In this document: positions 8,879-16,124 of the stretch, piece after piece
Layout: every line of letters begins with the position of its first letter
Position numbering within the stretch: position 1 is the first letter of the stretch
Source of the DNA: an uncultured Pseudomonadales bacterium
GTDB taxonomy: Bacteria > Pseudomonadota > Gammaproteobacteria > Pseudomonadales > UBA7434
Reading direction: 5' to 3'
Assembly: GCA_905478995.1 (NCBI GenBank)
Contig: CAJQKT010000023.1
Span: 1-44,960, forward strand
DNA length: 44,960 nucleotides
Notes under the pieces: model-generated
Told to the model about the DNA's origin: nothing
Database searches by the model: none
The model's input: the letters and a program-made list of their open reading frames with translations, nothing else
Position numbers and translations under genes: made by a program

Positions 8879-8916
8879 GTTTTGGGTGCTGTGTGGTTAA
8901 AAATAGTGCGTCGGTA

Positions 8917-9147
8917 TTACGGTGCTTTGCGCTCTTTTATGGCGGCGGTTAAAACCTTTAAGAGGGTTGAATCTATTGCCGCTGCTTCTAACTCTTGTGT
9001 GGCGAGCTTAGGCACAGGCTTGGGAATCAGGCGCTCAACGGCCGCTGACATTAAAAAGGTGGCAATGATCAGTATGTTCAAGAATATGAACACTGTGCCC
9101 ATGCCAAACGCCATTAAATTTAAACCTTCAGACAGTATTGGAGACAT
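8917..9147 (-). CDS. oadG: Oxaloacetate decarboxylase gamma subunit
   Basis: 76 residues: one N-terminal transmembrane helix (GMGTVFIFLNILIIATFLMSA, in part FIFLNILIIATFLMSA) followed by a charged cytosolic tail with RLIPKPVPKLA. This is the layout of OadG, which anchors alpha to beta and promotes complex assembly. Position as first gene of the oadGAB transcript supports the call; sequence alone would be weak because gamma subunits diverge quickly. AAGG lies upstream of the ATG. The tail lacks the His-rich end seen in some gamma subunits. Confidence 0.85.
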   Translation of the reverse strand: MSPILSEGLNLMAFGMGTVFIFLNILIIATFLMSAAVERLIPKPVPKLATQELEAAAIDSTLLKVLTAAIKERKAP

Positions 9148-9556
9148 AGCTTAGGGCCCTTAATATTTTGAGCAGTGAGTAATCAATCGATGTGCTGCGC
9201 GCAACGACAGCGGCTGGAGCATCAAGCCTGAGTTCACTGGGTGAAGTTTGTTGGCGTTGGTTAGTTTTCACCGCATTCATGCGATGAATAAATTCGGCAG
9301 TAACTTACTTGATCTGGTGCATTTAGGCAATGGCCACCAAAGCGCTTAACCCGATAATTGGCGCTGAGGCTCCACAAACAAAATATTTTGGTTGGGTCAG
9401 CTTGGAGACTGGCGTGTGAGTGGTTAGCGGGCTTTTAAATTATCGGCGGTGGTTGTAAGCGCGATACGGACATGATGCGGCAGGCCTGTCATGATTGACT
9501 GTTTTTTATACACTTTAGGGGTGTTTTTGGCCACGAGTGTTGTTGCCAATCATCGT

Positions 9557-9601
9557 ATAGCGACTATAAATGTAAAAATTCTTTACACTTGTAGTCGCTA
9601 T
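9557..9601. repeat. 20-bp imperfect inverted repeat, probable operator
   Basis: Left arm ATAGCGACTATAAATGTAAA, five-base centre AATTC, right arm TTTACACTTGTAGTCGCTAT. Only two arm positions differ, and the inner TGTAAA/TTTACA is perfect. There is no T-tract, so it is unlike a terminator. The right arm covers the -35 box of the candidate promoter at 9582-9610, suggesting a repressor or activator site. The regulator is unknown. Confidence 0.6.
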
Positions 9602-9610
9602 GCGTACGAT
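9582..9610 (+). promoter_or_regulatory. Candidate sigma-70 promoter for the PEP-CTERM gene
   Basis: -35 TTTACA (5/6 to consensus), exact 17-bp spacer, -10 TACGAT (4/6). It lies about 100 bp before the ATG at 9712 and the -35 lies inside the inverted repeat. Prediction by eye only. Confidence 0.4.
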
Positions 9611-9711
9611 TACTAAACAAGCGAAGCTGTTTCATTGTTTTTCTTAAAAAGCAGCTAACGAAGGGGCTCAGCCTAAATAAATACTCTTTTAAAAATGGGC
9701 GGTTTTACACA

Positions 9712-10257
9712 ATGAAAATACTTATCAAAATCTTAGCTGCAACATTACTGGCGTTTACAGTGAATGCCCAGGCCGGTCTGCAAACGTGCACTGCAGGGAT
9801 TGGTGGTTCTAGTGCTACATTTGGGCTTGATGCTGCAACCGATGCGCAGTGTTTTGAGGGCAACGACACTAACAGCATTAACTCAACTTTTGAGCTTTTT
9901 GGGCAGACAGGGTGGATTCTTTCGGACAAGAACGATGATTCGAATGGGGATGGAACCATCGAGTTTGCCGCTTCGCCCACAAACGGCATTAAATCGGGAT
10001 CATGGGAGATCGATACTCTCGCCGGTTTGACCGACATCGTTATCACATTAAAGGCAGGAAATGGCTTTGGCGCTTTTCTCCTTGATTTGACCGTTTCTAA
10101 TCCACTTGCGGGAACATGGTCTTCATCTAAAGACCTCTCGCACGCATCTATTTACTACCGCGGTGAGCCGACTGAGGTGCCAGAGCCTAGCGCCCTCGCT
10201 TTGCTGGGATTAGGGTTTCTGGGAATAAGCCTATTTGGGCGCAGAGCTCGAAAATAG
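9712..10257 (+). CDS. PEP-CTERM sorting-domain exported protein
   Basis: 181 residues. A signal peptide (LIKILAATLLAFTVNAQA) is followed by a Cys-containing start (GLQTCTAGIG), a Gly/Asn/Asp/Ser-rich beta-type middle, and a C-terminal PEP-CTERM tripartite signal: VPEPSALALLGLGFLGISLF then RRARK. Such proteins are cut and anchored or secreted by an EpsH-type exosortase, usually linked with exopolysaccharide. No exosortase or EPS gene is in this window, so the enzyme must be elsewhere if functional. The mature part has two Cys (about residues 24 and 46) that may form a disulfide. Monocistronic: a candidate promoter before it and a terminator after it. Confidence 0.9.
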   Translation: MKILIKILAATLLAFTVNAQAGLQTCTAGIGGSSATFGLDAATDAQCFEGNDTNSINSTFELFGQTGWILSDKNDDSNGDGTIEFAASPTNGIKSGSWEIDTLAGLTDIVITLKAGNGFGAFLLDLTVSNPLAGTWSSSKDLSHASIYYRGEPTEVPEPSALALLGLGFLGISLFGRRARK

Positions 10258-10298
10258 CGTTTCAAAATAAGCAGCGTTTCAATATAAAAAGCTACTTG

Positions 10299-10328
10299 AA
10301 AAACCATCTCAATTGAGGTGGTTTTTTT
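10299..10328. terminator. Intrinsic terminator after the PEP-CTERM gene
   Basis: AAAAACCATCTC, loop AATT, GAGGTGGTTTTTTT; 11-12 bp stem with one G-T type pair and seven T. The A-run on the left arm makes it plausible on the minus strand too, for the GGDEF-EAL gene ending at 10359. Confidence 0.88.
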
Positions 10329-10358
10329 ATGGGCGCTGAGGTTGTTTAAGCAAGCTTT

Positions 10359-12314
10359 TTAGCCTGCTTGCCGGCTATTCTTTGACGAGGCTTGGAACGT
10401 TACAGAGGCGAGTGTGGGTATTTTTGCGGGAGGTAATGCCGGGGAGAAATAATAACCCTGTGCAGCTTCGCATTTTCGTTCTTTGAGCCAAGCTAGCTGC
10501 TCTTCGGTTTCTACGCCCTCTGCTACAACAGTGGCGCCTAGCGAGTGGCTCAGCTTAATGATGGCATCGGCTATCGTGGCGCTCTCTGGGTTATCAGTGA
10601 CTTGCCCAATGAATGAGCGATCGATTTTTATTACTTGTATGGGTAGTTGGTGTAGATAGCTTAAGCTGGAGTAGCCCGTACCGAAATCATCGATACTCAC
10701 TTCTAGGCCCAATGCCCGCAGCATAGACAACTGATGGTTGGCTCGATGAAGATCTTCAATGACACAGTTTTCAGTGATTTCAACGCCAATCATTCTGCCA
10801 GGTAGATTATTCCGACGCAGGGCATCATAAAAAATATCGGGTAGGTTTTGTTCTGTAAACTGCAATGGAGAAAGGTTAATTGCCACCGGTATCTCTAACC
10901 CTTGGCGAAACCATCTTGCAGCCTGCTTGCAACCTTCGTTAATTATCCACTCCGACAGTTCATTGATCAGGCCCCCTTCCTCGGCGTGTGGAATGAACTC
11001 ATCGGGCGGTGTGTACGAGCCATCGGCTCTGGGCCAGCGTATTAATGCTTCTACACCTAATATGCGATTGGTCTCAACATTGTATTTTGGTTGGTAGTGC
11101 AAAATAAAATCTTGTTTTTCTATGCCCTCTTTAATGGCCAGTCTCATTGCGCGGGCTTGTTGAATATTGGCAACTAGTTCGTGAGAAAAAACATGAAACG
11201 CTGATTCGCTGATTTTATTTTTCTTGGCATGATACATGGCAAGATCTGCATTTCTAATCAGTTCAGAAGTAGTTGCTCCATCATTTGGATAGGTGGCAAC
11301 CCCCATAGAGATATATGTGCCAACTTGGGCTTCGTTGCACGTTATTTTTTTTCCGCATCGGTGAATTATTTGTTCGCAGATGGCTTGCACGTAAGCAGCA
11401 GTTTTAATGCCTCTTAAAATAATTGCAAACTCATCGCCACCCAGTCGTGCAACTGTATCGGTATTTTTAACCACGGAGAGTATGTTGTTTGCGACATGGC
11501 GCAGCAGTTGGTCTCCTGCCTGATGGCCGTGCTCATCATTGACTTCTTTGAATGCATTTAAATCTAATATAATGACAGAGAAAACTTCGCTGCTGCGTAA
11601 AGAGGCTTCAAGTGCCTCTTCCATTTTTTTATTGAATAGAGCGCGGTTGGCTATGTTGGTTAAGTTGTCATGGGTTGCCATATGTTGAGCTGATACAGCG
11701 ATCTCTACGCGCTCATTAATGTCAATAAATGCGCCTGCAAGCCATAAAGCTTTGCCGTTGGTATCAAAATGAGTTCTGGCGTTCAGCTTAAACCACCTGG
11801 CTGCGCCAGTACCTACGGCGATTTCACATTCAAGGTTGACGGTTGTTTCTGAAGCCATCGCTTTGTTGAGGCGCGCTTTGACTTCGCTGCGAGTTTCTCC
11901 AACGAATATAGATAAATTGCTTAATTGTTCGGCAACTTCTTTTAAAGGCAAGTGAAACATATTGGCTAAGCGTTCTGAGCAGCGGACTTCTAGGGTTTCG
12001 CAGTTTATTTCCCACAGGCCTGCTTCGCTGGCGGCTAACACAAGCTCGAAGCGCTTGTTAGATTTTTCTAAATCTTGTGCGGCTTTATCCGAAAGGTTTT
12101 TAGCGGCCGTTAGCTCTTGCGTTCTTTCGTCGACGCGTTTATCAAGCTGTGCTATTAATTCTTGCAGGCTTTGATTGGCTTGATAGAGCTCGTAACTCTT
12201 TTCTTCTAAAATAGACTCCGCCTGTTTGCGCGCGCTTTTTTGTCGCTCCAGTTGGCGTTTAAGAATTAAAATCTCTTCATCAGATTCTAACTTTTTGGGT
12301 GCAAGGTCTTTCAT
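10359..12314 (-). CDS. PAS-GGDEF-EAL cyclic-di-GMP enzyme linked to H-NOX
   Basis: 651 residues from ATG 12314. Order: Lys/Glu-rich coiled coil (~10-90), PAS-like sensor (~95-215, ending in AGAFIDINERV), GGDEF (signature ARLGGDEFAIIL at ~290) and EAL (GVEALIRWPR at ~420, then IDDFGTGYSSLSYL, VIKIDRSFI, VVAEGVETEEQ). GGDEF and the EAL catalytic motifs look intact, so both synthesis and hydrolysis of c-di-GMP are possible. The upstream I-site position reads KNTD rather than RxxD, so product inhibition may be weak. No membrane segment, so cytosolic. The chosen start lies one base after the H-NOX stop; a start at 12359 inside H-NOX is possible. Pairing with H-NOX suggests NO control of activity. 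Confidence 0.9.
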   Translation of the reverse strand: MKDLAPKKLESDEEILILKRQLERQKSARKQAESILEEKSYELYQANQSLQELIAQLDKRVDERTQELTAAKNLSDKAAQDLEKSNKRFELVLAASEAGLWEINCETLEVRCSERLANMFHLPLKEVAEQLSNLSIFVGETRSEVKARLNKAMASETTVNLECEIAVGTGAARWFKLNARTHFDTNGKALWLAGAFIDINERVEIAVSAQHMATHDNLTNIANRALFNKKMEEALEASLRSSEVFSVIILDLNAFKEVNDEHGHQAGDQLLRHVANNILSVVKNTDTVARLGGDEFAIILRGIKTAAYVQAICEQIIHRCGKKITCNEAQVGTYISMGVATYPNDGATTSELIRNADLAMYHAKKNKISESAFHVFSHELVANIQQARAMRLAIKEGIEKQDFILHYQPKYNVETNRILGVEALIRWPRADGSYTPPDEFIPHAEEGGLINELSEWIINEGCKQAARWFRQGLEIPVAINLSPLQFTEQNLPDIFYDALRRNNLPGRMIGVEITENCVIEDLHRANHQLSMLRALGLEVSIDDFGTGYSSLSYLHQLPIQVIKIDRSFIGQVTDNPESATIADAIIKLSHSLGATVVAEGVETEEQLAWLKERKCEAAQGYYFSPALPPAKIPTLASVTFQASSKNSRQAG

Positions 12315-12315
12315 A

Positions 12316-12870
12316 CTATGCAGATTTTTTTGTTCGCAGGAGTTGAAAACTAATTTCATGGTCAGACGGCTGTTCGCTATCAGCCACACTCAGCGTAAAT
12401 GCGTTATTGAAATAATCTGCGCAACCCAATAACAAGCCTTCTGCAACTTTGGCAAATGGTCGGCACGAACTGTAATGCAGCAATAGGTTGTTATCGTCGA
12501 CTTCATCGCAGCGCAAGCGTGGTAGTTCAGCATCGGGATAGAGCTTTTCAACTTCTACATGAATGTAGCTATCAATGGCTTTTATAAATTCAAAGCAGTC
12601 TTGGTTTTGTGGAATAAACTGTGGCAGCGTTTCCATTAACTTGCCAAATAAATTTTGTCCATAAGTTTGGAGTAGGTCGGGCAGTGGTGTTTTGGTAATT
12701 TGAGATAGGCGTATCACCATGGCAATGAGCTCTTGGTGGTCGTAGGTGCCTACCGAGGTGTAAATTCCTCCGCTGGGTAGCTCTGTCGTTTCCAGCATTT
12801 CATCAACTACAACAATCCCAAAGGCTTCTTCGGCCATTTCTAAAAATTCACAAAAAATTATACCCTTCAT
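12316..12870 (-). CDS. H-NOX heme nitric-oxide/oxygen sensor
   Basis: 184 residues. The proximal heme-ligand histidine is in SYIHVEVEKLYPDAELP (His ~104). The heme-propionate clamp YxSxR is present as YSSCR (Tyr133, Ser135, Arg137). These are diagnostic of the HNOB/H-NOX fold. Stand-alone bacterial H-NOX proteins bind NO and regulate a neighbouring signalling enzyme, commonly a GGDEF-EAL protein or histidine kinase; the next gene here is a GGDEF-EAL protein one base downstream. ATG 12870 follows a purine-rich GGGGTGG at good spacing, better than the in-frame GTG at 12882. The distal-pocket residue that would allow O2 binding cannot be judged by eye. Confidence 0.93.
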   Translation of the reverse strand: MKGIIFCEFLEMAEEAFGIVVVDEMLETTELPSGGIYTSVGTYDHQELIAMVIRLSQITKTPLPDLLQTYGQNLFGKLMETLPQFIPQNQDCFEFIKAIDSYIHVEVEKLYPDAELPRLRCDEVDDNNLLLHYSSCRPFAKVAEGLLLGCADYFNNAFTLSVADSEQPSDHEISFQLLRTKKSA

Positions 12871-13134
12871 GCTTGTTACCACCCCAGTTCACACGTTCAA
12901 CGGCCTTCAAAATATTTAGCTCAGCAATTTGGCTTTGCGTGTCGGCAAAAGCCTTTTCATTGCTAAAACATTATTGTGATCTTCTGAAAAGCCTAGCACA
13001 AAAAGAGCGCAGTCATGCGTGATTAAAGGGGGTGCCTGGCGCTTTTTGGCTTTTGCGAGCGCTAACAATATGAGCGGCGAAAAAGGTACCGCGATTTGTT
13101 GGGTGCAGTGCTTCTGTTAAGAGGTTTTTAAGGT

Positions 13135-14352
13135 CTACTCGGTATTAAAAGTTAGCCCGGCATGGGTCTCCAGCCTGTTGATTATTTTTTCACCAAAAAG
13201 GCTGGCTGGAGTCCAAAAGCCGCCAGGCTTTTCATCCATATCTTGCGCTAAGCATAGCGCGGCTTGTCCAAGCATTTTGGCGGTCGAGCCATAGCCAGGA
13301 TCGCTATCGCCGGTGACTTTGCAGCGTATAGTTTGACCATCTTGAGTGGTGCCAATGAAGCGCAAATCGTAATAGCCATCTCGTTGTGCCTGCGGGCTCG
13401 GCCCCTCTCCGGGCTTGGGTAAGATGGTTTTCTCCATCAACCATCGGGTGGGCGGAAGGATGGCGGCGAGCATAAATCCGCCTAGCCCTGCGGTTAGGGC
13501 TGCCGCGCTCATACCGCCCTTTGCTTTGGGGCCGGTAATCATTGCTTCTTCATACAGGAAGTTCTCACCGTATTGCTTATGCAACAGGGCATTACTGCGA
13601 TGCACTACCCGAACGTTAATGGCAGCCATTACAAAAGGAGCGATCCATGCCTGCACGTCTTTGTCATATTGCGCAGATTTGAGATTAATTTGCCTAGCTT
13701 TAAAGCCATGGTCAGTCGGACACAATGCGTAGGGGCTGGCAATTATTTTACGTATGTTTTTGTCTTGCATGGCCTCTTTTATCGCGTTCAGCATGCTGGC
13801 GATGGTACCGCCAGAGGCGCCGCCTTTCATGGCCTTTACTCGCATCTTAACGCTGTTGCAGTGTTGCTTGAGTGTTTGGTTCGACTTTTGTTGCAAAAAA
13901 TATACGCCTAGGTCCGACGGTATAGAGTCGAAGCCGCAGCAGTTGACAATGCGCGCGCCCGATTTTTTTGCCGCAGCTTCATAGCGCCCAAGCATTTTAT
14001 GAATCCATTGGGGCTCACCGGTTAAGTCGCAATAATCGGTGCCCAAAGCCACGCAGGATTGAATTACTGGCTCGCCATACAGTGCATAGGGCCCCACAGT
14101 CGAGACAATGACTCTGGTTGCGCCACACATGGCGTCAATGCTTGCTGGGTTGCAGGTATCAGCCACAATGACCGGGAGGTCTTCTGCGGCTTCGCCGAGT
14201 GACAACTTTAGCTGATTAAGTTTGGTTTGCGACCGCCCAGCGATCGCCCACTTCACATCTCCATCTAATGGCTGCTGAGAGAGCATATATTTTGTTAAAA
14301 TCGCACCCACAAAACTTGTTGCGCCAAATAAAATAATATCGAATTCCCGCAT
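13135..14352 (-). CDS. Saccharopine-dehydrogenase-like NAD(P) reductase (trans-acting enoyl reductase type)
   Basis: 405 residues. The N-terminal Rossmann fold begins at IILFGATSFVGAILTKYML with a dinucleotide-binding glycine motif, followed by VIVSTVGPYALYGEPVIQSC and YCDLTGEPQWIHKM, all typical of the saccharopine dehydrogenase-like family that includes mycobacterial trans-acting enoyl reductases. RIVNCCGFDSIPSDLG is a further conserved stretch. In many marine gammaproteobacteria these proteins are annotated only generally; a role in lipid or polyketide-type metabolism is a family-level guess. It is divergent from the SOUL gene and appears monocistronic. Confidence 0.85.
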   Translation of the reverse strand: MREFDIILFGATSFVGAILTKYMLSQQPLDGDVKWAIAGRSQTKLNQLKLSLGEAAEDLPVIVADTCNPASIDAMCGATRVIVSTVGPYALYGEPVIQSCVALGTDYCDLTGEPQWIHKMLGRYEAAAKKSGARIVNCCGFDSIPSDLGVYFLQQKSNQTLKQHCNSVKMRVKAMKGGASGGTIASMLNAIKEAMQDKNIRKIIASPYALCPTDHGFKARQINLKSAQYDKDVQAWIAPFVMAAINVRVVHRSNALLHKQYGENFLYEEAMITGPKAKGGMSAAALTAGLGGFMLAAILPPTRWLMEKTILPKPGEGPSPQAQRDGYYDLRFIGTTQDGQTIRCKVTGDSDPGYGSTAKMLGQAALCLAQDMDEKPGGFWTPASLFGEKIINRLETHAGLTFNTE

Positions 14353-14696
14353 AGATTAATCCTCATTGTGTAGCGTTACAAAAATCAAACGCTATCGCTT
14401 TTAAAGCAGTTTTAGTTGGGGCTCTTATCAAAGAGGCGCTGAATTTATGGAGCTAGTTACTCCGTATTACTATGTCATACAGTGCCGGAGGCTGAAACGG
14501 TTAAGCTGGCTATTTTTGCCGATATTACAAGTCGGTGTTGGCGGCGCTGAGGCCGGATTTACCGTAGGGTGTATCTAACATGCGTGAGGTGTCTGAGCAT
14601 GATCTGTTTTCGCGATCATGGCGTATATCAGAACCTAATTATCGAAGCTGTAGGCGGTCTTATAAAATGCAGCTATCAAGTAGGCGGTCTCAAAAA
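14353..14696. other. 344-bp divergent intergenic region upstream of reductase and SOUL genes
   Basis: Contains an inverted repeat at 14371-14394 near the reductase start and the first unit of a 30-bp tandem duplication at the SOUL end. An in-frame ATG at 14580 would extend the SOUL protein by 39 residues, but the extension is Arg/Ser-rich and precedes a good signal peptide, so I treat it as leader. Confidence 0.5.
14371..14394. repeat. 7+7 inverted repeat upstream of the reductase gene
   Basis: TAGCGTT, ten bases, AACGCTA, about 20 bp upstream of the reductase ATG (14352, minus strand). Could be an operator; could be chance. Confidence 0.35.
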
Positions 14697-14709
14697 ATGC
14701 ATTTATCAG
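14650..14709. repeat. Tandem duplication, two 30-bp units, at the SOUL gene start
   Basis: Units 14650-14679 and 14680-14709 match at 25 of 30 positions. Each contains GTAGGCGGTCT followed by an A-rich spacer and an in-frame ATG (14667 and 14697). The duplication therefore copied a ribosome-binding-site/start-codon unit. Confidence 0.8.
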
Positions 14710-15350
14710 GCTTTTTTAAGCGATATGGCCAGGTGTTGGTTTTTCTATCCATTACGCAGCTAGCGGGTCATGCCATGGCGCTTGAAAAACCGGAATATAA
14801 AATACTTTATCAAGAGGGCAAGCTGGAATACCGGCTTTATCAGCCTTATATTGTGGCCGAAACCGAGGTGGTTGGGGAGCAGAGCTACAAGGCTGCATCG
14901 AATGAAGGCTTCATGCGCTTGTTCAGGTACATATCCGGCGGCAACATCGATCAAGCCAGCATAGCTATGACAGCTCCGGTGCAGCGCCATCGAGTTAGTG
15001 AGGAGGTAGCCATGACCGCGCCCGTGCAGCACTTACCAACGGCTCAGGGTTGGAAGGTGGCATTTATGCTACCAAGTCAATATGCACTCGATGATGCGCC
15101 GGTGCCTTTGGATCCGCGCGTCGTGATCAGACCCATGCCGGAGCGTTTAATGGCTGTGTTGCGCTACTCAGGCAGATGGACCGAGAAAAATTTAGCGAAA
15201 TACGAGGGGCGGTTGCGCGAGCGTCTGCAAGAGCACGGCATAGCGGTACAGGGGGTGATCGAGTCGGCTGCCTACAACCCCCCATTTACGCCACCATTTA
15301 TGCGCCGTAACGAGGTCATGCTGAAGGTTCAGGGTTATCCGGCTGAGTGA
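14697..15350 (+). CDS. SOUL-family heme-binding protein, exported
   Basis: 217 residues from ATG 14697. A signal peptide (YGQVLVFLSITQLAGHAMA) is followed by EKPEYKILYQEGKLEYRLY, the normal start of the SOUL/HEBP domain, then SIAMTAPVQ and VAMTAPVQ (the repeated family motif), FMLPSQYALDDAPVPLDPRV and a C-terminal PFTPPFMRRNEVML. SOUL proteins bind heme or other tetrapyrroles; in bacteria the role is unclear. The signal peptide suggests a periplasmic location. Start choice: ATG 14697 gives a clean signal peptide and has AGGCGG nine bases upstream; in-frame ATG 14667 in the duplicated unit and ATG 14580 are alternatives. Confidence 0.9.
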   Translation: MHLSGFFKRYGQVLVFLSITQLAGHAMALEKPEYKILYQEGKLEYRLYQPYIVAETEVVGEQSYKAASNEGFMRLFRYISGGNIDQASIAMTAPVQRHRVSEEVAMTAPVQHLPTAQGWKVAFMLPSQYALDDAPVPLDPRVVIRPMPERLMAVLRYSGRWTEKNLAKYEGRLRERLQEHGIAVQGVIESAAYNPPFTPPFMRRNEVMLKVQGYPAE

Positions 15351-15385
15351 TGGGTAGCGTGTAGTGGGGTGAATATTTAAAGGTT

Positions 15386-15403
15386 CATTAAATCAATGGC
15401 TTG
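15386..15403 (+). repeat. 18-bp exact repeat, copy 1
   Basis: CATTAAATCAATGGCTTG, found again at 35296-35313 in the same orientation. Both copies are intergenic. Origin unknown. Confidence 0.6.
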
Positions 15404-15457
15404 TAAATGTTGACTGGTATTTTTATGGCCACAAAACCCACTAATTCACTCAATTAT

Positions 15458-15490
15458 ATACTTGACTAAATCACTCAGGTTTAGGATAAT
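15458..15490 (+). promoter_or_regulatory. isc operon promoter overlapped by an IscR type-1 site
   Basis: -35 TTGACT (15462-15467), 17-bp spacer, -10 GATAAT (15485-15490). The 25 bp at 15458-15482 fit the E. coli IscR type-1 consensus at about 23 of 25 positions, including ATACTTGACT and the distal TC. IscR with its [2Fe-2S] cluster would thus block the promoter when Fe-S supply is adequate. Confidence 0.82.
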
Positions 15491-15587
15491 TTAACACGAA
15501 GCAGGCGCCTCATAGAGAGGGCCTTGCCGAGCGAGGTTTGTCTCTAGCGCGCCCTGCGCAACCAGTTGATTTTAATGAGAAAATACG

Positions 15588-16073
15588 ATGCGCTTAACCA
15601 CTAAAGGCCGGTATGCGGTAACCGCGCTGCTCGACCTCGCGCTGCACAGCGAGTCAGGGCCGGTGAGCTTGGCTGAAATTGCAAAGCGGCAGGAATTGTC
15701 GCTTTCTTACCTCGAGCAGCTTTTTGTGAAGCTGCGTCGTAATAAATTAGTGGCTAGTTCTCGCGGCCCAGGGGGCGGATATTCATTTGACCGAGATCTA
15801 GCAACTGTATCGGTGGCAGACATCATCGAAGCGGTTGACGAAGTCGTTGATGCCACGAACTGCTCAGGTAAAAGTGATTGTCATGAGGGGCAAACTTGCC
15901 TAACGCATCATTTGTGGGATGACTTAACGCGTCAAATACATGACTTTTTGGATGGGATTTCTTTGGCAGACTTGGTTCAGCGCAAAGAAATTCAAGCAGT
16001 TTCGGCGCGGCAAAGGCATGCATTTGCTGAGGCCAACCTTGAGCAAGTGGTGCGAATCGCAGTTAGTGATTAG
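15588..16073 (+). CDS. iscR: Fe-S cluster-responsive repressor IscR
   Basis: 161-residue Rrf2-family regulator. The N-terminal winged helix begins MRLTTKGRYAVTALLDLAL. Cluster ligands Cys92, Cys98, Cys104 and His107 fall in NCSGKSDCHEGQTCLTHH, at the same positions as in E. coli IscR. [2Fe-2S]-IscR represses the isc operon; apo-IscR binds type-2 sites elsewhere. It is the first gene of iscRSUA-hscBA-fdx-iscX. An autoregulatory operator is visible at 15458-15482. The C-terminus is a little extended and polar. Confidence 0.96.
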   Translation: MRLTTKGRYAVTALLDLALHSESGPVSLAEIAKRQELSLSYLEQLFVKLRRNKLVASSRGPGGGYSFDRDLATVSVADIIEAVDEVVDATNCSGKSDCHEGQTCLTHHLWDDLTRQIHDFLDGISLADLVQRKEIQAVSARQRHAFAEANLEQVVRIAVSD

Positions 16074-16124
16074 CGAGCCTATATTGTTTTCACATTTTAT
16101 TTTTTTAAACATTTGGAGTACATA

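Larger units (their letters stand above)
9148..9711. other. 564-bp intergenic region between divergent oadG and PEP-CTERM gene
   Basis: No convincing coding frame. The half next to oadG shows nothing I can name. The half next to the PEP-CTERM gene contains a 20+20 inverted repeat (9557-9601) and an overlapping promoter-like pair (9582-9610). It presumably carries divergent promoters for both transcripts. Confidence 0.6.

Noticed and set aside
9520-9560. Sigma-54 promoter for the PEP-CTERM gene (TTGGCCACGAGTGTTGTTGC)
   Set aside because: GG and GC elements are 14 bases apart instead of the required 10.
13573-13984. Plus-strand ORFs inside the reductase gene
   Set aside because: Antisense shadows of a gene with strong Rossmann-family motifs.
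14580-14696. 39-residue N-terminal extension of the SOUL protein
   Set aside because: Arg/Ser-rich and unlike the family; it would bury the signal peptide, and it is partly made of a duplicated leader sequence.
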